A stretch of 64,000 nt of DNA from CAWBAT01 sp963810905. Its GTDB lineage: Bacteria > Acidobacteriota > Terriglobia > Versatilivoradales > Versatilivoraceae. The notes under the pieces were generated by a model. That model was not told the DNA's origin. It saw only the letters and a list, made by a program, of their open reading frames with translations, and made no database searches. A program made the position numbers and the translations under genes. Positions 19,138-27,949 of the stretch are shown here, piece by piece (the first letter of the stretch is position 1; each line of letters begins with the position of its first letter). The DNA lies in the NCBI GenBank assembly GCA_963810905.1, contig CAWEPG010000014.1, positions 204,864 to 268,863 on the forward strand, in the 5' to 3' direction.

Positions 19138-20811
19138 TTGAAGCCCTCTGAATTTATTGAAGCGACTCCCCTGGGTGGATTAGGGGAGTTCGGGATGAAC
19201 ATGATGGTCCTCCGTTACGGGGACCAGATGATTGTCATCGATGCCGGACTCATGTTCCCAGATGAGGAGCTGCTGGGCATTGATATTATTGTCCCGGATA
19301 TCAGTTATCTAATTGAGAATGCGACTCACGTCAAAGCCATCTTCTTAACCCACGGGCACGAGGATCACATCGGGGCGTTGCCCTTTATTCTTCCTGCTCT
19401 GATCCACGTCCCGGTTTACGGAACACGTTTTACGCTCGAGCTGGTCAAAGCCAAACTGGCCGAGCATGGTCTGGAAAAAGAAGCCAAGTTAGTAACAGTC
19501 CGCCCCCGCCAGGTAGAGGTCGTAGGTCCCTTCAGCGTGGAATTTATCCATGTAACCCATAGCATCGTCGATGCCGTCATGCTGGCGATAACCACCCCCA
19601 TCGGGGTTATTCTTCATAGTGGGGATTATAAGATCGACTCGTCTCCCCTGGACGGCCAAGTGATGGACTTACCGACCATCTCAGAATATGGCAGAAGAGG
19701 TGTTCTGGCTCTCTTCTCAGACAGCACCAACAGCAACCGTGCGGGTTATACTCCGTCCGAAACGACCGTCATTGAGCGTCTCGATGAGATCTTTCATCAC
19801 GCGGAAGGGAAAGTGATTGTCTCATGTTTTTCTTCCTCGGTTCATCGGATTCAGATTGTTTTGAACCTGGCCCAAAAGTATCACCGGAAGGTCGTGTTGG
19901 CGGGCCGAAGCCTGAACACAGTGGCCCGAGTCGCGGATGAGCTTGGATTTCTCAAGATCCCTGATGGCATCCTGCTGAAGCCACAGGATGCCAAGAAATT
20001 GGCTTCCAATCGAATCGCCGTCCTTGCCACCGGGACTCAGGGGGAGCCCATGGCAGCGTTGCCCCGCCTCTCCGTGGACAGCTTTAAAGGGATTAAGATT
20101 GAGGCAGGGGATTCCGTCATCATTTCCGCAAGAATCATTCCAGGAAACGAAAAAGCGATCATGCGGATGATCAACCACATCTGCAAAAGTCAAGCCCATG
20201 CCTATTACGATGATGGATCACTCCCTCCGGTGCACGTTTCCGGTCACGGAAGCGCCGAAGAGCTGAAACTGATCCTGAATCTTGTCCGGCCGCAATACTT
20301 CATCCCAATTCATGGCGAGTATCGTCAGCTCTTCCGCCACGCCGAAATCGCGCAATCGATCAATGCCGTGAGCAAGAAGGTGATCATCGCTGAAACGGGC
20401 GACCGGATCCAGATCAGCCCGCATGGGGCCCGCATCGCCGGGAAAGTTCCTGTTGGAAGAATCTTTATCGACGAAGGCAGTTTGGATGAAGTGGAAGATG
20501 TGGTCGTGCGCGACCGCCGGCACCTGGCTGAAGATGGCATCGTTTTGCCGATTTTGGCGATTCATCGATCCACTGGAAAGCTCGAAGGCCAGCCCGAAAT
20601 CATCACCAGAGGTTTTGTCGTGATGGACGATGCCGATCCGTTATTAGAAGAGTCTCGCCAACGAGTGGTGAAAACTCTGGAAGAATCCACTTTTGAAGAG
20701 CGAACCGATTGGGCTGTGATCAAAGAGAAGATCCGGACCGACCTGCGGCGTTTCCTCTTTAAGCAAACCTCCAAACGCCCCTTGGTTCTCCCGGTAATAT
20801 TGGAGATTTAG
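19138..20811 (+). CDS. rnj: Ribonuclease J
   Basis: This 557-residue metallo-beta-lactamase / beta-CASP RNase acts as 5' exonuclease and endonuclease in mRNA decay and rRNA maturation. It has the catalytic HGHEDHIGALP (zinc ligands), HSGDYKID, SDSTNSNRAGYT, the beta-CASP segments SCFSSSVHRIQ and VLATGTQGEPMAAL, and the C-terminal histidine motif PIHGEYRQLFRHA. Length matches RNase J. The start is TTG at 19138, directly preceding the conserved N-terminal strand, with a weak AAAGG upstream. It may be co-transcribed with uppP and ftsK, which follow on the same strand. Confidence 0.93.
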   Translation: MKPSEFIEATPLGGLGEFGMNMMVLRYGDQMIVIDAGLMFPDEELLGIDIIVPDISYLIENATHVKAIFLTHGHEDHIGALPFILPALIHVPVYGTRFTLELVKAKLAEHGLEKEAKLVTVRPRQVEVVGPFSVEFIHVTHSIVDAVMLAITTPIGVILHSGDYKIDSSPLDGQVMDLPTISEYGRRGVLALFSDSTNSNRAGYTPSETTVIERLDEIFHHAEGKVIVSCFSSSVHRIQIVLNLAQKYHRKVVLAGRSLNTVARVADELGFLKIPDGILLKPQDAKKLASNRIAVLATGTQGEPMAALPRLSVDSFKGIKIEAGDSVIISARIIPGNEKAIMRMINHICKSQAHAYYDDGSLPPVHVSGHGSAEELKLILNLVRPQYFIPIHGEYRQLFRHAEIAQSINAVSKKVIIAETGDRIQISPHGARIAGKVPVGRIFIDEGSLDEVEDVVVRDRRHLAEDGIVLPILAIHRSTGKLEGQPEIITRGFVVMDDADPLLEESRQRVVKTLEESTFEERTDWAVIKEKIRTDLRRFLFKQTSKRPLVLPVILEI

Positions 20812-20904
20812 ACCAGGTAACGATCCCTGTCGGCATTTCTTGATGAATCGATAAGGAAAGACCAGAAGGCCTGTCCCCCCTAACGATCTCTTAACCAACT
20901 TCTC

Positions 20905-21732
20905 ATGAACGCTATTCAAGCCATTATTCTCGGTGCGGTGCAAGGGTTTACGGAATTTCTCCCGATTAGTAGTTCAGCTCATTTGATTTTGGTTCCCTGG
21001 ATTCTAGGTTGGCAGGACCAAGGTCTGACATTTGATGTGGTTCTTCATGCCGGAACGCTCCTGGCCATTCTTACCTACTTCTGGAAAGATTGGTACGGCA
21101 TGCTTCAAGGGCTGCTGAACTGGAAGAGCAATACTGAGGTTGAAGGTAATGCTGCCGAATCTAGACTTTTTTTATATATAGTCTGTGCCACCATCCCAGC
21201 GGCTCTAGCTGGATTCTTTGGCGAAAAGACAGTGGAGACAACCCTCAGGAGTCCCTTTGTCCTTTCCTTTACGATGATTGGAGTGGCTGTTCTTTTGTGG
21301 ATAGCCGAAAAGACTGCCAAACTCAAAAAAGAGCTTTCTGAACTGACGCTGCCAGACGCACTCAGCATTGGAACAGCCCAGGCTCTAGCCCTAATCCCGG
21401 GAACCTCACGATCCGGAATCACGATTACCACCGGGCTTTTTCTCGGCTTCACCCGGGAAACAGCGGCTCGCTTTTCCTTTCTGTTATCGGCTCCAATCAT
21501 CGCCGGAGCCGGGTTGAAGAAAGCGTTGGAGCTCCGGCACGAAGGAATTCCCCACACGCAATTATTCCCCATGCTGCTGGGTTTCCTCTCATCGCTGATT
21601 GTGGGATACTTGACCATCCGGTTCCTGATGAGTTTTCTACAAAAAAATTCGTTGTTCATCTTTATCTGCTACCGTATTCTGCTAGGGATGGTGATTTTGT
21701 TTTTGATCCATTTCGCAGGGTTCCGTCCATGA
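20905..21732 (+). CDS. uppP: Undecaprenyl-diphosphatase
   Basis: This 275-residue integral membrane enzyme (UppP/BacA) recycles undecaprenyl pyrophosphate to the monophosphate carrier for peptidoglycan and other wall polymers. Its two family motifs are present: GAVQGFTEFLPISSSAHLIL near the N terminus and ALIPGTSRSGITITTGLFLG in the middle. About seven hydrophobic helices are visible. Its last codons overlap the start of ftsK by four bases (ATGA), indicating translational coupling. Confidence 0.96.
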   Translation: MNAIQAIILGAVQGFTEFLPISSSAHLILVPWILGWQDQGLTFDVVLHAGTLLAILTYFWKDWYGMLQGLLNWKSNTEVEGNAAESRLFLYIVCATIPAALAGFFGEKTVETTLRSPFVLSFTMIGVAVLLWIAEKTAKLKKELSELTLPDALSIGTAQALALIPGTSRSGITITTGLFLGFTRETAARFSFLLSAPIIAGAGLKKALELRHEGIPHTQLFPMLLGFLSSLIVGYLTIRFLMSFLQKNSLFIFICYRILLGMVILFLIHFAGFRP

Positions 21733-24041
21733 GCATTCTGGTACCCTCAAAACATCCACGCATCAATGAAGCCGTCGGTATTGTGTTTTTCACGTTGACG
21801 GTTCTAATCTTTCTGAGCCTGATCTCCTATCACCCTTCTGACTCTTCACTCAACAGTTCGCGAAACCTGTTAACGGATCATCATGTGGGGAACCTCATCG
21901 GGAGGTTTGGTTCTACGCTCTCCGATTTGCTGCTCCAGTTGCTGGGTTACCCCTCTTTTCTGCTGCCGCTGATGTTTTCAATTCTCGGCTGGAGATGGTT
22001 GAAATCGCAGCCCATCGAAAACCCTTGGATCAAGGGCTTAGGCCTGGTCGCGCTGCTGGCTTCCACTTGTGCTTTGGCCGGGCTTCTTTTCCCAAATTAT
22101 CTCAGCGTCGGCTGGTCTCTCAAGGCCGGAGGGCTATGGGGCGACGTGCTCGGGGATTGGTTAAAAGCCCGGTTTAATTTGGCCGGTTCATTGATTTTGA
22201 CCTTGTCGGTCCTTCTTATTTCGCTCTTTGTTTCGACGCGATTCTCGTTCTCTGGCCTGGTTGCCTGGTTCCAGAATCATTGTGGTTTTGTCATGGAATG
22301 GCGTGATCGTTGGGTCCTTTATCGCAAGGCCAGGGCTAAAGAAAAAGAACGAGTCCGGCTCGAAAAGAAAATGATAGCGGAGGCGAACGCCCGGGAAACT
22401 GCCAAGACAGTGATCAAACAATCCGTGACTGAGCTCAAAGAGCAGGGGGAAGCCTCCGCCAAGCGGATTCCCAAAGAGCCCTCTCCACGAAACATGGATT
22501 TTGCGGATTCTGAGCCCGTAATCCATTCGAAAAGGGTTCCCATTGAGAAGGCGCCCATCATTCCGACTGGGACCAAAGATTTTGTTTTTCCTCGCATCAC
22601 CTTATTGCATCCCTCGGAAGGTCAACAGATCGTCAATGAAAAAGAACTACGGCAAAGAGCACTCCAGTTGACGGAGAAATGCAAAGAGTTCGATGTCCAT
22701 GGTCAGGTGATGCAGATCCACCCTGGACCGGTCGTCACGACTTATGAATTCAAGCCCGAGCCAGGCGTGAAATACAGCCGGATCACAAATTTGGTAGATG
22801 ATCTTTGTCTCGCGTTGAAAGCCGAATCGGTTCGCATTGACCGCCTGCCCGGGAAATCTACGGTGGGCGTCGAAGTGCCCAATTCATTTCGTGAGACGAT
22901 TTACCTTCGCGAGATCATCGAATCGGTCGAATTTCAGAACTCCCATTCCAAGTTGACCATTGCATTAGGTAAAGACATTGTGGGTAAAATTACAGTTGCC
23001 GACCTGGCAAAGATGCCGCACTTGCTAATTGCAGGACAGACTGGATCCGGCAAGAGCGTTGCCGTCAATGCCATGATTCTATCCATTCTGTATAAGGCAA
23101 CACCGGAAGAAGTGAAATTTATCCTGGTGGACCCGAAGCGTCTCGAATTGGGTCTGTATGAAGATATTCCCCATTTGCTTACACCGGTGGTCACTGAGCC
23201 TAAGCGTGCCTCAAACGCGCTGAAGTGGGCAACCAATGAAATGGAGAATCGCTATAAGCTTCTGGCGACGGTGGGAGTAAGAAACATCGAACAATACAAT
23301 GCACTGGTCAGTAAGCCCAAAACCCTGGAGCTCTTCCCGGTAGAGGAGATTGAGAAAAAACCACTCCCATTCATCGTCATTGTCATCGACGAATTGGCTG
23401 ACTTGATGATGGTGGCCTCAAAAGATGTCGAGGACTCCGTCATGCGCCTCGCGCAGATGGCCAGGGCTGTCGGTATCCATTTGATTGTCGCCACCCAACG
23501 GCCTTCAGTAGACATCTTGACGGGCGTAATCAAGGCGAATTTCCCTTGCCGCATCTCGTTCCGTGTGGCCCAGAAAGTGGACTCTCGCACGATATTGGAT
23601 CAAATGGGAGCCCAGCAACTATTGGGTAAAGGCGACATGCTCTTTATTCCCCCGGGTTCGTCCAAAATGGTGCGAGTTCATGCTCCCTTTGTAAGTGAGG
23701 ATGAAACCAGCGAAATTGTGAAGCATCTTAAAGCTCAGGGCCAACCCGTTTACAACCAGAAGGTGCTGGAAGACACCGGAGATAAAGACAAGCAGCTCGC
23801 CGAGGTGGACGCCGAGGTGGACGAGATGTATGAAGAGGCTGTGCGAATAGTGGTCGAGATGGGAAAAGCTTCGACTTCGATACTGCAGCGCCGTTTGCGA
23901 CTCGGATATGGTCGCGCCGCTCGCCTCATCGATATGATGGAACGCGACGGCATCGTCGGCCCTGCAGATGGCAGTAAACCTCGAGAAATCCTCAAACGGC
24001 GTGGTTATTTTACTGAGATCGACGAAGAGCGTGGGGCGTAG
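21729..24041 (+). CDS. ftsK: DNA translocase FtsK/SpoIIIE
   Basis: This 770-residue ATP-driven DNA pump clears chromosome termini at the division septum. Four hydrophobic helices lie in residues about 15-175, then a charged linker, then the RecA-like motor. The motor has Walker A IAGQTGSGKSVAVNAM, VDPKRLELGLY, Walker B IVIDELADLMMV and ATQRPSVDILTGVIKANFP. The C terminus is the winged-helix gamma domain (AVRIVVEMGKASTSILQRRL, then IDMMERDGIVGPADGSKPRE), which reads polar DNA motifs. The start overlaps uppP by four bases. It is complete. Confidence 0.96.
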   Translation: MSILVPSKHPRINEAVGIVFFTLTVLIFLSLISYHPSDSSLNSSRNLLTDHHVGNLIGRFGSTLSDLLLQLLGYPSFLLPLMFSILGWRWLKSQPIENPWIKGLGLVALLASTCALAGLLFPNYLSVGWSLKAGGLWGDVLGDWLKARFNLAGSLILTLSVLLISLFVSTRFSFSGLVAWFQNHCGFVMEWRDRWVLYRKARAKEKERVRLEKKMIAEANARETAKTVIKQSVTELKEQGEASAKRIPKEPSPRNMDFADSEPVIHSKRVPIEKAPIIPTGTKDFVFPRITLLHPSEGQQIVNEKELRQRALQLTEKCKEFDVHGQVMQIHPGPVVTTYEFKPEPGVKYSRITNLVDDLCLALKAESVRIDRLPGKSTVGVEVPNSFRETIYLREIIESVEFQNSHSKLTIALGKDIVGKITVADLAKMPHLLIAGQTGSGKSVAVNAMILSILYKATPEEVKFILVDPKRLELGLYEDIPHLLTPVVTEPKRASNALKWATNEMENRYKLLATVGVRNIEQYNALVSKPKTLELFPVEEIEKKPLPFIVIVIDELADLMMVASKDVEDSVMRLAQMARAVGIHLIVATQRPSVDILTGVIKANFPCRISFRVAQKVDSRTILDQMGAQQLLGKGDMLFIPPGSSKMVRVHAPFVSEDETSEIVKHLKAQGQPVYNQKVLEDTGDKDKQLAEVDAEVDEMYEEAVRIVVEMGKASTSILQRRLRLGYGRAARLIDMMERDGIVGPADGSKPREILKRRGYFTEIDEERGA

Positions 24042-24045
24042 GGAA

Positions 24046-24160
24046 ATTGTCCAAGGTCAAAACGTCGAAGGTCGAAAAAAGAGGTCATAAGTCGAAGTCG
24101 AAGATCGGAATCAAAAGTCGAAGGTCAAAGCTCCAAAGTCGAACAAAGAGGTTAAAGTCG
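24046..24160. repeat. Low-complexity array of 'gtcgaaggtc'-like words, left flank
   Basis: Directly after ftsK the plus strand is a degenerate run of 8-12 bp words (aggtcaaaacg, tcgaaggtcg, aagtcgaagtcgaag, aaagtcgaaggtcaaag, caaagtcg). It contains almost no T-rich words. The same words appear reverse-complemented on the far side of the next gene and again before the tRNA. It does not encode protein. See the right-flank repeats at 24588..24717 and 25618..25672. Confidence 0.7.
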
Positions 24161-24162
24161 AT

Positions 24163-24561
24163 TCATTGACTATGACTTTTCTTATCCCTATTCTCGATTG
24201 ACTGTCCTAGGTACTTCATAAATCCTGCAAGAAGGCGGTTGATGTAATTTACCTGGTTTGAAACCATTGTGAACTGTTGCAGGTCCATGTAGTGTTGATC
24301 CAAGGCAACGTAAAGCTGGGAGCGTAATTCCCCACCAGATGCCTTTGCCATAGACAAGAAGTGATGAAACTCCCTGTCTCCCCTTCGTTCAAATCCCTCA
24401 GCAATATTGGACATGATCGAAACTGCAGCTCTTCGGACCTGATCCTTAAGCGCAAAATCTCTTGAGAAGTTGCCTTTTGAAGTTAAGTCATACATCGTTC
24501 GAGTCAGATTTCTTGCCTCTTGCCAAGCCTCGATATCTTCGAATTTCTCAATTCCGGCCAT
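24163..24561 (-). CDS. Four-helix-bundle protein (23S rRNA intervening-sequence protein family)
   Basis: This 132-residue all-helical protein has the family signature of PF05635/TIGR02436: FEDIEAWQEARNLTRTMYDL, then LKDQVRRAAVSIMSNIAEGF followed by ERRGDREFHHFLSMAKAS, then ELRSQLYVALDQHYM. Members occur inside 23S rRNA intervening sequences and, very often, as isolated chromosomal genes; the Avd proteins of diversity-generating retroelements share the fold. No rRNA or reverse transcriptase is near. The gene is hemmed in by mirror-image low-complexity repeats, which suggests a small mobile or selfish cassette; that is inference. The biochemical role is unknown. Confidence 0.9.
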   Translation of the reverse strand: MAGIEKFEDIEAWQEARNLTRTMYDLTSKGNFSRDFALKDQVRRAAVSIMSNIAEGFERRGDREFHHFLSMAKASGGELRSQLYVALDQHYMDLQQFTMVSNQVNYINRLLAGFMKYLGQSIENRDKKSHSQ

Positions 24562-24587
24562 GAATCAGTCCTCAACTTGAACCCCTA

Positions 24588-24717
24588 CTTCCTGGACTTT
24601 AGACTTTCGACTTTCGACATTAGACTTTCAACCTTCGAAATTAGACCTTCAACTTTTTGACCTGTGACCCTGGACGTTTGAGCTACGACTTTGGACCTTT
24701 GACATTCAACCTTAGAC
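24588..24717. repeat. Low-complexity array of 'gactttcgac'-like words, right flank
   Basis: This run of 'gactttagactttcgactttcgac', 'attagactttcaaccttcg' and 'gacctttgacattcaacc'-type words is the reverse complement in character of the 24046..24160 array. It extends to the 3' end of cutA. Together the arrays bracket the four-helix-bundle gene as long imperfect inverted repeats. Confidence 0.7.
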
Positions 24718-25041
24718 TTCTTTGGTCTTCACATTTTCCTCAATCCAATTCAAATAATTGGCAGAACCAGCGACGATCGGAAGCGCAATGATTTCCGGCA
24801 CGGCATAAGAATGCAGGCGTTCCACCTCCTTCTGAAGTTCCGCGAACTTCTCCCGTGAAGTTTTCATGATAAGCAAGACTTCTTGATCTTCAGTCACTTT
24901 CCCTTCCCACCAATACCAGGAGGTAATGGAAGGGACGAGATTCACGCAAGCTGCAAATTTCTTCTCGACGAGGTCCTTGGCTAATTTTGTCGCCTCTGCG
25001 GAGTCTCCTACTGTTACCATTACGACGATCTTGTCAGTCAT
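24712..25041 (-). CDS. cutA: Divalent-cation tolerance protein CutA
   Basis: This 109-residue CutA1 family protein is a trimeric ferredoxin-like fold linked genetically to copper tolerance. Motifs are VMVTVGDSAEATKLAKDLVE, FAACVNLVPSITSWYWWEGK, LLIMKTSREKF and YAVPEIIALPI. Length is typical and the N terminus is well defined at the ATG. It stands next to the repeat array and divergent from ftsB. Confidence 0.93.
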   Translation of the reverse strand: MTDKIVVMVTVGDSAEATKLAKDLVEKKFAACVNLVPSITSWYWWEGKVTEDQEVLLIMKTSREKFAELQKEVERLHSYAVPEIIALPIVAGSANYLNWIEENVKTKEV

Positions 25042-25258
25042 TCAGCCCTCCAGCACAGCACCGTATTAAGAGAGGCCCTTGTAAATAATTGTTTCTCATT
25101 ATAGCGATTTTGGGCTAGACTACCCCTACATTTCGGGATGGAGTTGCCGCCCCCTGAAAACTCCTATTCAGTCAAGGTTTCAGGCGGATTGGGGGATGGG
25201 GCATTCGATGGGAATCTTCTCATCTCGGGTGATAAGACCGAAAACAAATCTCGTTGAC

Positions 25259-25594
25259 ATGAAAAATTTTTCACTCAAGCAGATCTTAATCCTTTTTATT
25301 ACGATTCTCTTATTGCTGGCGGGCTATTCAGCGCTGTTTGGAGAATATGGTTTTGTCGCCATAAGAAAAGCAGAACGACGCTCGCAAGAATACATCCAGC
25401 GAGTTGAGCAGTTAAAGAAAGAGAACCTGGAAATTAGAAATGAAATTCGCGCATTGAAAAAGGACCCGACAGCGATCGAAAAGATTGCTCGAGAAGAGTT
25501 GGGCCTTGTCAAAGAAGGAGAGATCAAAATGTCTACTGCGAAACAACACGAAGATCCTCCTAAGAACCCTCCCACACAAGAGTCCCACCCATGA
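25259..25594 (+). CDS. ftsB: Septum formation initiator FtsB/DivIC family
   Basis: This 111-residue single-pass division protein starts MKNFSLKQILILFITILLLL, giving an N-terminal cytoplasmic tail and one membrane helix. A coiled coil follows (about residues 40-70: RRSQEYIQRVEQLKKENLEI) and the family end motif DPTAIEKIAREELGLVKEGE. It would join FtsL and FtsQ at the septum. The ATG at 25259 is preferred over an upstream GTG because the conserved part begins there. The C-terminal tail (KNPPTQESHP) is low complexity. Confidence 0.88.
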   Translation: MKNFSLKQILILFITILLLLAGYSALFGEYGFVAIRKAERRSQEYIQRVEQLKKENLEIRNEIRALKKDPTAIEKIAREELGLVKEGEIKMSTAKQHEDPPKNPPTQESHP

Positions 25595-25617
25595 GGGACT
25601 CCGCGACCCCTCCTAAT

Positions 25618-25672
25618 TTTTGACTTCCGACCGTTGACTTTAGACGTTGACCTTCAACCTTGGACCTTACTA
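25618..25672. repeat. Third patch of 'gacttt/gacctt' low-complexity words
   Basis: About 55 bp of the same word family (gacttccgaccgttgacttt, agacgttgaccttcaacc, ttggacctt) as at 24588..24717, in the same orientation. It ends just before the -35 box of the tRNA promoter. Confidence 0.6.
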
Positions 25673-25677
25673 TTGCC

Positions 25678-25707
25678 TTGACTCGAATCTAATCGAATCC
25701 ATATAAT
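25678..25707 (+). promoter_or_regulatory. Sigma-70-type promoter of tRNA-fMet
   Basis: TTGACT at 25678..25683 and a perfect TATAAT at 25702..25707 are separated by 18 bp. The mature tRNA begins 16 bp after the -10 box, a normal distance for a short 5' leader. Confidence 0.75.
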
Positions 25708-25722
25708 ACGCCATAGATCAGA

Positions 25723-25799
<77 letters not shown>

Positions 25800-25852
25800 A
25801 CCTCCCACCATTTCATTCACCTCTAATCCCTGACTGGTCTTTACCTTAGGTT

Positions 25853-27052
25853 TTAATTCACTCTTTCCTTCTTTTCCTCCTCAGAGTCGCCGATTTCTCC
25901 GTTTTCTAACATTCTTCTAACAATTGGCCGTTTTTGGCCCCTGAACATCTGATTTTCTAACCTCGCCGATGCCTCGGTTTTGGCTTGCGGGAACAGATGC
26001 CCGTACGTGTCGAACGTGATCTGAATACTCGAATGACCCAGCTGATCCGAAACATATTTCGGACTTTCTCCTTGGTGAATGAGCATCGAGGCAAACGAGT
26101 GACGCAAGTCGTGGAACCTTACGTTCGGTAGGTCTGCCTTCTCCCGGATCGGCCCAAAGATATGCTCGTCAAAATAGTCGGGATCAATGAAGCTTCCATT
26201 GGAGTCAGCAAAGATAAATCCCTCGCTTCTTCCGGATAACTGCTTCAGTCCTGAGAGCAAATGAAGCACATTCTCCGTCAAAGCCACTCGGCGTGTCGAC
26301 TTCTTTGATTTGGTCGGCCCAACTTTCCATCTCCATTTGTGCACACCATCTATGGCAGTGAAGCGAGATAGAGACTTGTTGACGACTAATTCTTTCTGGA
26401 ACCAGTCGATGTCCTCAAAACGCAGTGCCAAGAGTTCCCCTCGCCGGAGCCCTGTGAGGGCTGCAAGATAGATCATCCCGTATCCTACGCTCTTCATTGC
26501 GGCGGCGCTGTCAATCAACTTCCAGACCTGCTCCACCGTTGGAGGAACGATTTCCTGGGCAATCGACACAGGCAGCTCTACTCCTTGAAACGGATCAAAG
26601 CGAATGTAGCCCTGCCTGATTGCACTCATGCCTTTACGTCCGGCAAGCATAACCCTGAGGAACGTGACGCAATTACGTAGCGTCTTTGGAGAAACTTTGG
26701 GCGTCATTTCAGTTACAAACCTCTGCACATTTTCCAGCGAAATTTCGTGGAGCTTGAGTTTTCCAAAGAAAGGGACCAGATGCGTCCGAATCATCGAGGC
26801 GTACGCCGCCGCAGTTGATCCTCGAATACTGCAGCGGCTATCGATGTAATTGCTCGCAAATTTCTCAAATGTGATGGGTTTGGGCTCCATGTAGGTCCCG
26901 CAATTGATCTCCACAAGAATCTCATTCAATCGAGAACGAGCTGAAGCCTTGTTCGGAAAGGCGCCGATCCACTTCTGCTTCTTTTCCGGGGTCCGGAAGA
27001 CGATGTAATGGGATCGGCCTTTCTTAACGATGGATCCCCGTTGTCTACGCAT
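25853..27052 (-). CDS. Tyrosine recombinase (phage-type integrase)
   Basis: This 399-residue site-specific recombinase has an N-terminal arm-binding domain (RGSIVKKGRSHYIVFRTPEK), a SAM-like core-binding domain (TFEKFASNYIDSRCSIRGST) and a catalytic domain. The catalytic residues are Arg in ALTGLRRGELLAL, Lys in KSKKSTRRVAL, HDLRHSFASML (His-x-x-Arg), LGHSSIQITFDTYGHL (His and nucleophilic Tyr). The ATG at 27052 has AGGAG nine bases upstream; the open frame upstream of it overlaps xis and is not used. It starts four bases after the excisionase stop, so both form one operon. It points towards tRNA-fMet, the usual arrangement of an integrated element. Confidence 0.93.
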   Translation of the reverse strand: MRRQRGSIVKKGRSHYIVFRTPEKKQKWIGAFPNKASARSRLNEILVEINCGTYMEPKPITFEKFASNYIDSRCSIRGSTAAAYASMIRTHLVPFFGKLKLHEISLENVQRFVTEMTPKVSPKTLRNCVTFLRVMLAGRKGMSAIRQGYIRFDPFQGVELPVSIAQEIVPPTVEQVWKLIDSAAAMKSVGYGMIYLAALTGLRRGELLALRFEDIDWFQKELVVNKSLSRFTAIDGVHKWRWKVGPTKSKKSTRRVALTENVLHLLSGLKQLSGRSEGFIFADSNGSFIDPDYFDEHIFGPIREKADLPNVRFHDLRHSFASMLIHQGESPKYVSDQLGHSSIQITFDTYGHLFPQAKTEASARLENQMFRGQKRPIVRRMLENGEIGDSEEEKKERVN

Positions 27053-27056
27053 CTGT

Positions 27057-27323
27057 TCACTCCTGCTTGCTGAGCGCTGGCGATGTGTCTCGCGGCCCGC
27101 GAGAACACATTCGAAGAATTGCTGAAAGGTCAGAGTCGGTGAAGCGAATGTATTTGCCCATCTTCCGAAAGGGGATGGCGTCTTTTCTTGTGCGTTCGTA
27201 AATCCAGGTCTCAGGCAAATGAAGAATGCTGGCGGCCTGAGAAACCGTGTACATCCGGCCGTTCGGTTGGATTGGTTCTGCCTGATTGCCATTGGAAGCC
27301 AGATTACGATTCTCTCTCTCCAT
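27057..27323 (-). CDS. Excisionase/MerR-like helix-turn-helix protein
   Basis: This 88-residue DNA-binding protein has the excisionase-type winged helix motif: MYTVSQAASILHLPETWIYE, then RTRKDAIPFRKMGKYIRFTD followed by SDLSAIL. Such proteins bend att DNA and set the direction of recombination. AGGAG lies seven bases before the ATG. It is translated just ahead of the integrase (four-base gap). The six 22-bp repeats at 27549..27672 lie upstream of its start. Confidence 0.85.
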   Translation of the reverse strand: MERENRNLASNGNQAEPIQPNGRMYTVSQAASILHLPETWIYERTRKDAIPFRKMGKYIRFTDSDLSAILRMCSRGPRDTSPALSKQE

Positions 27324-27548
27324 ATTCGTCTCCTGTGGTTGTAAATCTGCCCCACGCCAGGCACAGAATCTGTAACATGAGATCCAACGGAGGCGCTTTT
27401 AGCACAGCGAGAAATCCTCGTCAATGGGCAGATCAAAATTTATTACAACAGCAGGATTGCTGTTGTTTAAGAATAGTTTAAAAAGCTCTAAAAAGAGTTT
27501 AGAGAACAGCATTCGACTCGTTCCAAAGCCCTTAGTCTTGATTTTTTT

Positions 27549-27672
27549 CCCTCGAAGTACGGTGTTTTTTCCCTTCGAGTACGGTATTCCTTCCCTTGAG
27601 GTACGGTTACTTTTCCCTTGGAGTACGGTCTGCTTTTCTTGAGATACGTCATTTTTTCCCTTCAAGTACGGT
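27549..27672. repeat. Six iteron-like direct repeats, 22-bp period
   Basis: Units of the form CCCTTSRAGTACGGT begin at 27549, 27571, 27593, 27615, about 27637 and 27658, separated by T-rich heptamers. The spacing is 22 bp, one unit being one base short, so all copies face the same side of the helix. The fifth unit is degenerate (CTTGAGATACGTC). Iterons with two-turn spacing bind replication initiators on plasmids, and regular arrays near int can be arm-type integrase sites. No rep gene is seen. The array lies about 225 bp upstream of xis. Confidence 0.85.
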
Positions 27673-27949
27673 CAGTATTTTGTTGAAGCCCGGCTGGACC
27701 AGCTCAGAGTTCAACTGACTTTCTCCTTAAGTGGCGATTTCTTCTTCAGCTAGTTCTGGGTGTCGATCACCTCCTCGCCTAAGTCTCTGACGACGGCAAA
27801 AAATAAACTAAGTCATTCTGGATCAGTATCTTAAAAGAAATATTATCAGAATGTCTCCGGGAGAAGTCGCAAAATCTGCCGTCGGAAATTCTGACTGCAT
27901 CTTCCTTTGTAGGTTTTCCTTCGTCTCCTTTCAGCCTAAGTGTGAGTGT

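Noticed and set aside
24163..24561. Avd-type accessory protein of a diversity-generating retroelement
   Set aside because: No reverse transcriptase, template repeat or variable repeat is present nearby; the plain intervening-sequence-protein family fits.
27549..27672. Possible CRISPR array
   Set aside because: Repeats are degenerate 15-mers separated by only about 7 bp of T-rich sequence; there are no spacers of proper length and no cas genes.
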